Made by a program: the position numbers and the translations under genes. Source: an uncultured bacterium (GTDB lineage: Bacteria; Bacillota; Clostridia; Lachnospirales; Lachnospiraceae). Taken from it: a DNA stretch of 36,443 nucleotides. Below are positions 23,765 to 32,752 of the stretch, in pieces; the stretch's first letter is position 1; each line of letters begins with the position of its first letter. The DNA is taken from the NCBI GenBank assembly GCA_905215405.1, contig CAJMQE010000036.1, positions 1-36,443 of the forward strand, given 5' to 3'. The notes under the pieces were generated by a model, which was not told the origin of the DNA, did no database searches, and worked only from the letters and a program-made list of their open reading frames with translations.

Positions 23765-26017
23765 ATGTTAGAAATGGAACAATGGAACGGATTTGAAGGC
23801 AGACTCTGGAAAGAAGAAATCAATACAAGAGATTTCATCCAGCACAATTACAAACCTTATGATGGCGATGAGTCATTCCTTGAGGGACCAACACAGGCAA
23901 CATCCAAATTGTGGGGTAAATTACAGGAACTTCAGAAAGAAGAAAGAGCAAAGGGCGGAGTACTTGAGTGTGAAACTGAAGTAGTTGCCGGTCTTACAGC
24001 TTATGGCCCAGGATACATAGATGAATCATTAAAAGATGAAGAAAAGATCGTTGGTATTCAGACTGATAAACCATTAAAGAGAGCATTTATGCCTTATGGT
24101 GGTATTAAGATGGCTGAAGAAGCAGCTTCAAACTATGGATATACACCAAATCCAGAATTCCACAAGATCTTTACAGAATATCATAAAACACATAACCAGG
24201 GTGTTTTCGATGCTTACACACCAGAGATGAGAGCAGCACGTCACTGCCATATCATCACAGGACTTCCAGATACATACGGCCGTGGTCGTATCGTAGGCGA
24301 TTACAGAAGAGTTGCTCTTTATGGTATTGACTACCTTATGGAACAGAAAGCAAAAGATCATGCAAACTGTGGCGATGGAACAATGACTGATGAAGTAATT
24401 CGTCAGAGAGAAGAAATCTCAGATCAGTACAAAGCATTAGCAGGCATGAAGAAAATGGCTGAAAGCTATGGTTATGATATTTCAAAACCAGCTTCAAACG
24501 CTAAAGAAGCTTGTCAGTGGTTATACTTCGGTTACCTTGCAGCTATCAAAACACAGAATGGTGCAGCTATGTCAGTAGGACGTATCTCAACATTCCTTGA
24601 TATCTACATTCAGAGAGATATTGAAAATGGTACACTTACAGAAGTTGAAGCTCAGGAATTAATCGATCATATGGTAATGAAGTTCAGAATGGTTAAATTC
24701 GCAAGAATTCCATCATACAACGCATTATTCTCAGGTGATCCTACATGGGCTACTCTTGAAGTAGGTGGCACAGGTATCGATGGTCGTTCAATGGTAACAA
24801 AGACTGACTATAGATTCCTTCATACATTAGAAAACATGGGACCTTCACCAGAACCTAACCTTACAGTTCTTTATTCATCACATTTACCAGAAAACTTCAA
24901 GAAATATTCAGCTAAGATTTCTGTTGATACAAGTTCTATCCAGTACGAAAATGATGATGTTATGAAAGTAACATGGGGCGATGATTACTCAATCTGCTGT
25001 TGTGTATCTGCAACTCAGACTGGTAAAGAAATGCAGTTCTTCGGAGCTAGAGCAAACCTTGCAAAATGCCTTCTTTTCGCTATCAACGGTGGTGTTGATG
25101 AAAAATCTGGCAAACAGGTAGGTCCTGACTTCAAGCCAATCACATCTGAATATCTTGATTATGATGAAGTAGTTAAGAAATATGATGTAATGGTTGACTG
25201 GTTAGCTGGTCTTTATGTAAATATCCTGAACTTAATTCAGTATATGCATGATAAATATTACTATGAAGCAGCACAGATGGCTCTGATCGATACAGATGTA
25301 AAACGTACATTTGCAACTGGTATTGCTGGTTTCTCACATGTAGTTGACTCTTTAAGTGCTATTAAGTATGCAAAGGTTAAAACAGTTCGTGATGAAAACG
25401 GTCTTGTTGTAGATTACGAAGTAGAAGGCGACTTCCCTAAATATGGTAACGATGATGATAGAGCTGATAATATCGCTGTATGGCTTCTTCAGAACTTCCT
25501 TGAGAAGATCAAAAAGAGACATACATACAGAGATTCAGAACCAACAACATCTATCCTTACAATCACATCAAACGTTGTATATGGTAAATATACAGGCGCT
25601 ATGCCAGATGGTCGTGAAGCATGGACACCATTATCACCTGGTGCTAACCCAAGCTACGGCGCAGAAGAAAATGGTCTTTTAGCATCTCTTAACTCTGTTG
25701 CTAAACTTCCATACGAATGGGCTCTTGATGGTATCTCTAATACACAGACAATGAATCCTGATGCTTTAGGTCATGATGAAGATGAACGTGTAAATAACCT
25801 TGCACACGTATTAGATGGTTACTTTGATCAGGGTGCACATCACCTTAATGTAAATGTATTTGGTAAAGATAAATTACTTGATGCTATGGCTCATCCAGAA
25901 AAACCTGAATATGCTAACTTCACAATCCGTGTATCAGGATATGCTGTTAAATTTATCGATCTGACAAAAGAACAGCAGATGGACGTAATTTCAAGAACAT
26001 TCCACGACAGAATGTAA
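23765..26017 (+). CDS. pflB: Pyruvate formate-lyase (formate C-acetyltransferase)
   Basis: Converts pyruvate and CoA to acetyl-CoA and formate by a glycyl-radical mechanism, a central step in anaerobic fermentation. The active-site segment is SICCCVSATQTGKEMQFFGARA. The canonical Cys pair corresponds to Cys412-Cys413, and Cys411 adds a third. The radical site is RVSGYAVKF with Gly725, near the C-terminus as usual. 750 residues is normal. ATG 23765 is set by AAGGAGG (23750-23756). Codon use is strongly biased, as in highly expressed genes. The activase gene follows 40 bp later. The long leader holds two hairpins. Confidence 0.96.
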   Translation: MLEMEQWNGFEGRLWKEEINTRDFIQHNYKPYDGDESFLEGPTQATSKLWGKLQELQKEERAKGGVLECETEVVAGLTAYGPGYIDESLKDEEKIVGIQTDKPLKRAFMPYGGIKMAEEAASNYGYTPNPEFHKIFTEYHKTHNQGVFDAYTPEMRAARHCHIITGLPDTYGRGRIVGDYRRVALYGIDYLMEQKAKDHANCGDGTMTDEVIRQREEISDQYKALAGMKKMAESYGYDISKPASNAKEACQWLYFGYLAAIKTQNGAAMSVGRISTFLDIYIQRDIENGTLTEVEAQELIDHMVMKFRMVKFARIPSYNALFSGDPTWATLEVGGTGIDGRSMVTKTDYRFLHTLENMGPSPEPNLTVLYSSHLPENFKKYSAKISVDTSSIQYENDDVMKVTWGDDYSICCCVSATQTGKEMQFFGARANLAKCLLFAINGGVDEKSGKQVGPDFKPITSEYLDYDEVVKKYDVMVDWLAGLYVNILNLIQYMHDKYYYEAAQMALIDTDVKRTFATGIAGFSHVVDSLSAIKYAKVKTVRDENGLVVDYEVEGDFPKYGNDDDRADNIAVWLLQNFLEKIKKRHTYRDSEPTTSILTITSNVVYGKYTGAMPDGREAWTPLSPGANPSYGAEENGLLASLNSVAKLPYEWALDGISNTQTMNPDALGHDEDERVNNLAHVLDGYFDQGAHHLNVNVFGKDKLLDAMAHPEKPEYANFTIRVSGYAVKFIDLTKEQQMDVISRTFHDRM

Positions 26018-26057
26018 TCATAAGCATCAAGATAATCAGAAAGGAGCTCAGGCTAAT

Positions 26058-26846
26058 ATGGAGAACATAATTGATAAAACTGGGACAACAATACAGGAAA
26101 CGAAAGGATTTATCCATTCCATCGAAAGCTTTGGTTCTGTTGATGGTCCTGGTGTAAGATTTGTCATTTTTGTTCAGGGTTGCCGGATGCGTTGCAGATA
26201 CTGCCACAATCCGGAAACCTGGGCAATGGATGGTGGAAAAACATATAGTGCGGATGAGCTGATCAAAACAGCTCTCCGTTATAAGACTTACTGGAGAGAA
26301 AAAGGTGGAATTACTGTCAGTGGTGGGGAACCACTTCTGCAGATCGATTTCATGATTGATCTTTTCAAGAAGGCAAAAAAAGCTGGCATTAATACAACAC
26401 TTGATACAGCTGGTAATCCATTTACAAGAGAAGAACCATTTTTCTCAAAGTTTGAAGAACTGATGCAGTATACAGATCTGGTCATGCTCGACATGAAACA
26501 GATCAACGAAGAAGATCATAAGAGTCTGACAGGATGGAGCAATGCCAATATCCTTGATATGGCACAGTATCTGTCAGAGCATGGAAAAGCAATGTGGATT
26601 CGTCACGTGCTTGTTCCAGGACTCACAGATTCAGATGAACACTTACAGAAATTATCTGCATTTGTTAAGACACTGAAGACAGTAAAACGTTTTGAAGTGC
26701 TCCCATATCATACGCTGGGATTATTCAAATGGGAAAATCTGAAACTGGATTACACTTTAAAAGACATTAATGTTCCAACAAAAGAGCAGGTGGAGAGAGC
26801 AAATGAGATTCTCGATACTGCATCCTATAAAGGTTATCTTGATTAA
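26058..26846 (+). CDS. pflA: Pyruvate formate-lyase activating enzyme
   Basis: A radical-SAM enzyme that installs the glycyl radical on PflB. The cluster motif is CRMRCRYC (CxxxCxxC), preceded by SIESFGSVDGPGVRFVIFVQG. SGGEP is the SAM-binding GGE motif. 262 residues is close to family length. AAGGAG at 26041-26046 serves ATG 26058. It is co-transcribed with pflB, and a terminator follows. Confidence 0.96.
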   Translation: MENIIDKTGTTIQETKGFIHSIESFGSVDGPGVRFVIFVQGCRMRCRYCHNPETWAMDGGKTYSADELIKTALRYKTYWREKGGITVSGGEPLLQIDFMIDLFKKAKKAGINTTLDTAGNPFTREEPFFSKFEELMQYTDLVMLDMKQINEEDHKSLTGWSNANILDMAQYLSEHGKAMWIRHVLVPGLTDSDEHLQKLSAFVKTLKTVKRFEVLPYHTLGLFKWENLKLDYTLKDINVPTKEQVERANEILDTASYKGYLD

Positions 26847-26924
26847 GATCGGACAGATTATTTGAATTGATTGGGTTGATTGTTCCTATAATCACATCAG
26901 ATTTTATGAAAGAGACCAACAGAT

Positions 26925-26972
26925 AAAAACGTCAGAGGACACTCGAAAAGGAGAATCCGCTGACGTTTTTTC
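26925..26972 (+). terminator. pflBA terminator
   Basis: AAAACGTCAG pairs with CTGACGTTTT, enclosing a 24-nt loop, followed by T-rich sequence. Confidence 0.85.
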
Positions 26973-27067
26973 TTTTCTATATAAATGTTGTGATTCATTT
27001 ATTGGAAAGAAACGGCACAAAAGACTGGAAAAAGAGAACTTTTGTGTAGTAAATAAGGGAAATGGTA

Positions 27068-27096
27068 TTGACTTTACCATGTTATTTATATAAAAT
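27068..27096 (+). promoter_or_regulatory. ileS (T-box) promoter
   Basis: TTGACT (27068-27073) and TAAAAT (27091-27096) are 17 bp apart. The transcript would start near 27103 and include the whole T-box leader. Confidence 0.78.
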
Positions 27097-27167
27097 ATAC
27101 ATATTATAAGTAATTTCGGGTACAATAGTAGCCAGATTACCGGCAGAGTCACTGATTCTGCAATAGA

Positions 27168-27395
27168 AAGAAAAGCTATGACGAAGACAGTAATATTTCT
27201 TTGAAAGTTCCAGAGAGTCGGGATGGTGGAATCCGATACGAATAAAAGTAATATGAACATCACTTCTGAGCATCAGGCTGAACTACAGTAAGTTCTGACG
27301 GTTTCCCTACCGTTACTAAGGGCGCATATGATAGTATGTCGTAATAGGCAAGGATACGTACAGCATTCACCCATTACGGGGTGGATGCTTTTTTT
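27168..27395 (+). ncRNA. Isoleucine T-box leader of ileS
   Basis: Stem I features are present: TATGACGAAGACAGTAA, then AGAGAGTCGGGATGGTGGAA, and the specifier loop ATGAACATCACTTCTGAGC with specifier codon ATC (Ile) at 27259-27261. A stem III-like ACGGT/ACCGT follows (27298-27313). A terminator at 27363-27388 (GCATTCACCC/GGGTGGATGC) is followed by seven T. Uncharged tRNA-Ile should promote read-through into ileS. The canonical T-box sequence, of the type GGTGGTACCGCG, is not recognisable before the terminator; the aligned stretch reads GGCAAGGATACG. Confidence 0.88.
27363..27395 (+). terminator. T-box terminator
   Basis: A 10-bp stem with loop ATTACG or similar and a seven-T run. It is the regulated terminator of the ileS leader. 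Confidence 0.88.
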
Positions 27396-27554
27396 ATTTG
27401 CATGAATTGCAAATGCTGAAAGGAAAATAAGTGAGATGCAAAATTTTATTACAGTTTGCAAGGATCTTTAGAATTGATTTTCAGAGTACATTCCTTATAT
27501 GAACCACGTATACAACTATCATAATATAGAAAAACAGAAAGGGAGAATTTCAAA

Positions 27555-30500
27555 ATGTACGATAAGGTATCTACGAATCTCAACTTTGTTGAGAGAGAAA
27601 AAAATGTGGAACATTTTTGGGAAGAAAATGATATTTTCAAAAAAAGTATGGAAAACCGTAAAGAAGGAGAGACTTATACTTTCTATGACGGACCTCCAAC
27701 AGCAAATGGTAAACCTCATATCGGTCACGTACTGACACGTGTCATTAAGGATATGATTCCAAGATATAAGACAATGAAGGGCTATATGGTTCCACGTAAA
27801 GCAGGATGGGATACACATGGACTTCCTGTTGAACTGGAAGTAGAAAAGATGCTTGGTCTGGATGGAAAAGAACAGATCGAAGAATATGGTCTTGAACCAT
27901 TTATTAAGAAATGTAAGGACAGTGTATGGAAATACAAAGGTATGTGGGAAGATTTCTCAGGTACAGTTGGTTTCTGGGCTGATATGGATGATCCATATGT
28001 AACTTATGATAATAACTTTATTGAATCTGAATGGTGGGCTTTAAAAGAAATCTGGAATAAGAAGCTTCTCTATAAAGGATATAAGATCGTTCCTTATTGT
28101 CCAAGATGTGGTACACCTCTTTCTAGTCACGAAGTTGCACAGGGATACAAAGATGTTAAAGAACGTTCTGCAGTTGTAAGATTCAAGGTCGTTGGAGAAG
28201 ATGCTTACTTCCTTGCATGGACAACAACACCATGGACACTTCCATCAAATGTTGCTCTTTGTGTAAATCCTGAAGAGACTTACTGTAAAGTAAAAGCTGC
28301 AGATGGCTACACATATTATATGGCAGAAGCACTTCTTGACAAAGTACTTGGAAAGCTTGCTGATGAAGAAGCTGGAAAACCTGCTTATGAAGTACTTGAA
28401 ACTTATAAAGGTAAAGATCTGGAATACAAGGAATATGAACCACTGTATGACTGTGTAAAACCTGTTGTTGAAAAACAGCATAAGAAAGGTCACTATGTAA
28501 CATGTGATACTTATGTAACTATGACAGATGGTACAGGTATCGTTCATATCGCTCCTGCATTTGGTGAAGATGATGCCAATGTTGGTCGTAAATATGATCT
28601 TCCATTTGTACAGTTCGTTGATGATAAGGGTGATCTGACTCCTGAAACACCATATGCCGGTGTATTTGTTAAGAAAGCAGATCCACTTGTATTAAAAGAT
28701 CTGGAAGCAGAAGGAAAATTATTTGATGCACCTAAGTTCGAACATAGCTACCCTCACTGCTGGAGATGTGATACACCACTGATCTACTATGCAAGAGAGA
28801 GCTGGTTCATTAAAATGACAGCTGTCAAAGATAGACTGGTAGAAAATAATAAGACAATTAACTGGATTCCTGAAACAATTGGTACAGGTCGTTTTGGCGC
28901 ATGGATCGGAAATGTACAGGACTGGGGCATCAGCCGTAACCGTTACTGGGGTACTCCATTAAATGTATGGGAATGTGAATGTGGTCATATGCATTCAATC
29001 GGAAGTATCGAAGAACTGAAGTCTATGTCAGACAATTGTCCAGATGATATCGAACTTCACAGACCATACATCGATGCTGTTACAATTAAGTGTCCTAAGT
29101 GTGGAAAACAGATGCACAGAGTTCCAGAAGTAATCGATTGCTGGTTCGATTCAGGTTCAATGCCATTTGCACAGCACCATTATCCATTTGAGAACCAGGA
29201 TAAATTCAAACAGCAGTTCCCTGCAAAATTTATCTCTGAAGCAGTGGATCAGACAAGAGGTTGGTTCTATTCACTTCTTGCTATTTCTACATTATTATTT
29301 GATAAGGCACCATATGAAAATGTTATCGTTCTGGGTCATGTTCAGGATGCAGAAGGTAAGAAGATGTCCAAATCAAAGGGAAATGCAGTAGATCCTATGG
29401 AAGCGCTTCATAAGCACGGAGCAGATGCGATTCGTTGGTATTTCTATGAAAATAGTGCGCCATGGCTTCCTAACAGATTCCATGATAAAGCCGTTACAGA
29501 AGGTCAGAGAAAGTTCCTCGGAACAATCTGGAATACTTATGCATTCTTCGTTCTGTATGCAAATATTGATAACTTTGATGCAACAAAATATACACTGGAT
29601 TATGATAAACTTCCAGTTATGGATAAATGGGTATTGTCTAAGTTAAATACACTTGTTAAGACAGTAGATAATAATCTTGAGAACTTCAAGATCACAGAAA
29701 CAGCAAAAGCTCTGGAAGATTTCGTTGATGAACTGAGTAACTGGTATGTAAGACGAAGCAGAGAACGTTTCTGGGCAAAAGGAATGGAACAGGATAAGAT
29801 CAATGCTTATATGACTCTGTATACAACACTGGTAACACTGTGTAAAGCAGCAGCTCCAATGATTCCATTTATGACAGAAGACATTTACAGAAATCTGGTA
29901 TGCAATATCGATAAAACAGCTCCTGAAAGTATTCACCTTTGTGACTTCCCAGTTGCAAATGAGGCATGGATCGATAAGGAACTGGAAGATAACATGGAAA
30001 GAGTTCTTGAAGTTGTTGTACTTGGTCGTTCATGTAGAAATACATCCAATACAAAGAACAGACAGCCAGTTGGAAAGATGTATATCAAAGCAGATTGGGA
30101 ACTTTCTGAATTCTTCAAGGAAATTATTGCAGATGAATTAAATGTAAAAGAAGTAGAATTTAAAGATGATATCAGATCATTTACATCCTATTCATTTAAA
30201 CCACAGTTAAAGACAGTTGGTCCTAAATATGGTAAACATCTGAATGACATTCGTGCACATCTGTCAGAAGTAGACGGAAATGCAGCTATGGATGAATTAA
30301 ATGAAACTGGATTTATTACATTTGATGCAAATGGAACAGAAGTAAAACTTGTAAAAGAAGATTTACTGATTGAAATGGCACAGATGGAAGGCTTTGTATC
30401 AGATAGCTATAACAATGTAACAGTTGTTCTTGATATCAACATGACTCCAGAACTTATTGAAGAAGGTTTCGTAAGAGAAATCATCAGTAAGATCCAGACA

Positions 30501-30710
30501 ATGAGAAAAGATGCTGGATTTGAAGTTATGGATAAGATCAAAGTCTATGTAAAAGCAGATGAAACAGTAACAAAATATTTCAACGATAACTTAGATCAGA
30601 TCAAATCAGACGTTCTTGCTCTGGATGTAGTATTTGGCGAAACAGCTGGATTTACAAAGGATTGGAATATCAATGGTGAAGATGTAACTATGGGTGTTGA
30701 AAAACAGTAA
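27555..30710 (+). CDS. ileS: Isoleucyl-tRNA synthetase, long IleS2-type
   Basis: Class I synthetase charging tRNA-Ile. HIGH is at 55-58 in PTANGKPHIGH and KMSKS at 603-607. The editing domain (CP1) lies between, with TTTPWTLPSN. Zn-type CxxC pairs appear in the catalytic part (CPRCG, CPKCG). Its 1051 residues and the signatures YTFYDGPPTANGKPHIGH and GWDTHGLPVELEVEK match the eukaryote-like IleS2 branch rather than the 920-residue IleS1. That branch is generally less sensitive to mupirocin. AAGGGAG lies about 10 nt before ATG 27555. Expression is controlled by the T-box leader. Confidence 0.95.
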   Translation: MYDKVSTNLNFVEREKNVEHFWEENDIFKKSMENRKEGETYTFYDGPPTANGKPHIGHVLTRVIKDMIPRYKTMKGYMVPRKAGWDTHGLPVELEVEKMLGLDGKEQIEEYGLEPFIKKCKDSVWKYKGMWEDFSGTVGFWADMDDPYVTYDNNFIESEWWALKEIWNKKLLYKGYKIVPYCPRCGTPLSSHEVAQGYKDVKERSAVVRFKVVGEDAYFLAWTTTPWTLPSNVALCVNPEETYCKVKAADGYTYYMAEALLDKVLGKLADEEAGKPAYEVLETYKGKDLEYKEYEPLYDCVKPVVEKQHKKGHYVTCDTYVTMTDGTGIVHIAPAFGEDDANVGRKYDLPFVQFVDDKGDLTPETPYAGVFVKKADPLVLKDLEAEGKLFDAPKFEHSYPHCWRCDTPLIYYARESWFIKMTAVKDRLVENNKTINWIPETIGTGRFGAWIGNVQDWGISRNRYWGTPLNVWECECGHMHSIGSIEELKSMSDNCPDDIELHRPYIDAVTIKCPKCGKQMHRVPEVIDCWFDSGSMPFAQHHYPFENQDKFKQQFPAKFISEAVDQTRGWFYSLLAISTLLFDKAPYENVIVLGHVQDAEGKKMSKSKGNAVDPMEALHKHGADAIRWYFYENSAPWLPNRFHDKAVTEGQRKFLGTIWNTYAFFVLYANIDNFDATKYTLDYDKLPVMDKWVLSKLNTLVKTVDNNLENFKITETAKALEDFVDELSNWYVRRSRERFWAKGMEQDKINAYMTLYTTLVTLCKAAAPMIPFMTEDIYRNLVCNIDKTAPESIHLCDFPVANEAWIDKELEDNMERVLEVVVLGRSCRNTSNTKNRQPVGKMYIKADWELSEFFKEIIADELNVKEVEFKDDIRSFTSYSFKPQLKTVGPKYGKHLNDIRAHLSEVDGNAAMDELNETGFITFDANGTEVKLVKEDLLIEMAQMEGFVSDSYNNVTVVLDINMTPELIEEGFVREIISKIQTMRKDAGFEVMDKIKVYVKADETVTKYFNDNLDQIKSDVLALDVVFGETAGFTKDWNINGEDVTMGVEKQ

Positions 30711-30731
30711 TTTCATAATTAAGTAAAAATG

Positions 30732-30770
30732 GCGTATACATCCGTATAAAAAGGGTGTATACGCTTTTTT
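30732..30770 (+). terminator. ileS terminator
   Basis: GCGTATACATCC pairs with GGGTGTATACGC (12 bp, one G-U), followed by six T. Confidence 0.92.
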
Positions 30771-30817
30771 ATTGTAAATTTCGAAAAAATATAATTATAA
30801 AATATATAAAGATAAGG

Positions 30818-30850
30818 TATATTTTACCTATTCACCTATGGTAAAATATA
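30818..30850. repeat. 11-bp perfect inverted repeat before the GGDEF gene
   Basis: TATATTTTACC (30818-30828) and GGTAAAATATA (30840-30850) are exact complements around TATTCACCTAT. It has no T-run, so an operator or leader hairpin is more likely than a terminator. A direct repeat CTGGAGATTC follows near 30895-30917. Confidence 0.65.
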
Positions 30851-30971
30851 AAAAGTGTGTGTCGAGAGACAGAAAGAAAAAGGGGAACATAAAACTGGAG
30901 ATTCTCTGGAGATTCGAAAATTGTACAGGGTAATACCTGAATGTAACGGATAATATTTATGAGGTAAATAG

Positions 30972-32657
30972 ATGAAAGACAGGGAGAGCATAGTAGGGAA
31001 AATACTATTAAAATTAATCGCAGTATTAATTGTAGTTTACATTATATTTTCTTATCTGGGAACGAAACTAAGCGGGCTTGATGAGTATTCAAGCAGGCTG
31101 ATGGATAAGAATATAATAACAGAGGTCGTAAGGAAAGACGGAACAGTACAATACAGTGAAAGTGCACAATTTTCTGTATTAAATAAGGGTGACCAGCTTA
31201 CAGCATGGATTTCACTTCCAGTAGAAGATAAAATAGATAATGGTGTGCTATGTTTTTATGTTTACCATAGTATTATTCACGTATATAGTGGAGATATCTT
31301 ATTGTATACATATGGTCAGGAACTGGCTGATGAGGGAAGACAGATAGGTTCTGAGTATCCAATTATTGAAATACCAGATGACGCTTGGGGATCTGAGTTA
31401 AAACTGGTGTGCGATGTACAGGAAAATAGTGCGTTCTCAGGCTTAAAAGATGTAACAGTAATGAAACTGGTGGACAGCGATAAATATTTTATTCTGAATC
31501 ATCTATTGGATCTGTGCCTGTTCATGGCACTGTTCGTTGTTTCAGCGGCGGGACTTTTGATCTGTATAATGGCCAAGGAACTGCATGGAATGAGACGAAA
31601 AGGATTTGCGATTTCTCTGTTCAATATTGATATGTCAATATATATATTGTCGCATTTTGGAATTATCCATTATGTGGTCAGCAGTGAAAGACTGGCATCA
31701 GAACTGGAGTATCTCTCGCTTTTTTCACTTCCGGCACTGTTAGTATGGTATCTTTATGAAGAACATATCGATCCACGTTGTAAAAATGAACTATTAAGAA
31801 TGACCTGGATATTTACAGGGTTCTTTGTGATAACAACGGCATTGAACTATCTGACAGTTAATTATCATTATTGTTCGTTCGTAAAATTGCTTCATTTTTT
31901 GATGATTGTCGGAATGCTGCATATCATTGTGCTATTTTACAGGGTGACGGGGTTCCAGAGCAGGCAGACCAGAATCATGAAATATGCATTGCTGGTGCTG
32001 ATGGCATTCTTCCTGACAGATATAATTAGGTTCAATGTACAGAAATATTCACCTGTTGAATTTCGCGTGGAGGTCTATTCCTTTATTCCACTGGGGGTTA
32101 TGATCTTTGTATTGATCCTGGTGAATGGCTATGTTGTTCAGCTTCTGAACCGCTATGTAGGGGATTCAGAAAGAAAGAGACTGGAGCAGCTGGCGTTTCA
32201 TGATAGGCTTACGGGAATCAGCAACAGAACAATGTGTGATAATATCCTAAAAGAACTGAAAAACAGAGAGGAATCTGAATTTATCATACTGTTCTTTGAT
32301 ATCAATAATTTAAAGTTCGCTAATGATACCTATGGCCACAATATGGGAGATCTGTTAATTATGAAAGTGGCACAGGCGCTGCAGGAGGTATTTGAGCCCG
32401 CTGGATTTTGTGGGAGATATGGTGGAGATGAATTTATTGCAGTACTGGAAGGAAAGAATTGCAGGTACCTGCAGCTTCTGATGGTACAATTTGACGATCT
32501 GATCGAGAAGATCAACATTGGTGAGGAACTTCCGTTCAAAGTGCAGGTCGCATGTGGTATGGGACGTGGAGAAAGAAATTCGGTTGAGGTAGAACAGGTA
32601 TTGAAAACAGCGGATGAAAATATGTACCGAAATAAGAAAAAATTGAAACTGATGTAG
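30972..32657 (+). CDS. Membrane diguanylate cyclase with 7TM sensor region
   Basis: Expected to make c-di-GMP from two GTP. An N-terminal anchor (residues 10-30) is followed by an extracellular domain to about 170, then about seven hydrophobic helices (170-395) in the layout of 7TMR-DISM receptors, and a C-terminal GGDEF domain. The active-site motif RYGGDEF is intact (GGDEF at residues 484-488), as are FFDINNLKFANDTYGHNMGD and ADENMYRNKKK. No RxxD inhibitory site is seen at the usual place ahead of GGDEF, so product inhibition there is unlikely. The gene is monocistronic. Two c-di-GMP riboswitches lie 8-9 kb away in the same window. Confidence 0.92.
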   Translation: MKDRESIVGKILLKLIAVLIVVYIIFSYLGTKLSGLDEYSSRLMDKNIITEVVRKDGTVQYSESAQFSVLNKGDQLTAWISLPVEDKIDNGVLCFYVYHSIIHVYSGDILLYTYGQELADEGRQIGSEYPIIEIPDDAWGSELKLVCDVQENSAFSGLKDVTVMKLVDSDKYFILNHLLDLCLFMALFVVSAAGLLICIMAKELHGMRRKGFAISLFNIDMSIYILSHFGIIHYVVSSERLASELEYLSLFSLPALLVWYLYEEHIDPRCKNELLRMTWIFTGFFVITTALNYLTVNYHYCSFVKLLHFLMIVGMLHIIVLFYRVTGFQSRQTRIMKYALLVLMAFFLTDIIRFNVQKYSPVEFRVEVYSFIPLGVMIFVLILVNGYVVQLLNRYVGDSERKRLEQLAFHDRLTGISNRTMCDNILKELKNREESEFIILFFDINNLKFANDTYGHNMGDLLIMKVAQALQEVFEPAGFCGRYGGDEFIAVLEGKNCRYLQLLMVQFDDLIEKINIGEELPFKVQVACGMGRGERNSVEVEQVLKTADENMYRNKKKLKLM

Positions 32658-32679
32658 AAAAAACAAAATTTTCGCAAAA

Positions 32680-32706
32680 AAAAGGCTGCCCTTCGGGCAG
32701 CCTTAT
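32680..32706. terminator. Convergent-gene terminator
   Basis: AAGGCTGCC-CTTCG-GGCAGCCTT, a 9-bp perfect stem. The long A-run on its left gives a strong T-run for the minus strand (the DUF6128-like gene); it may serve the GGDEF gene less well. Confidence 0.88.
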
Positions 32707-32752
32707 ATCATATATAAATAGAGGGAAAATGTAAAAGTGTAACCATTTTTAA

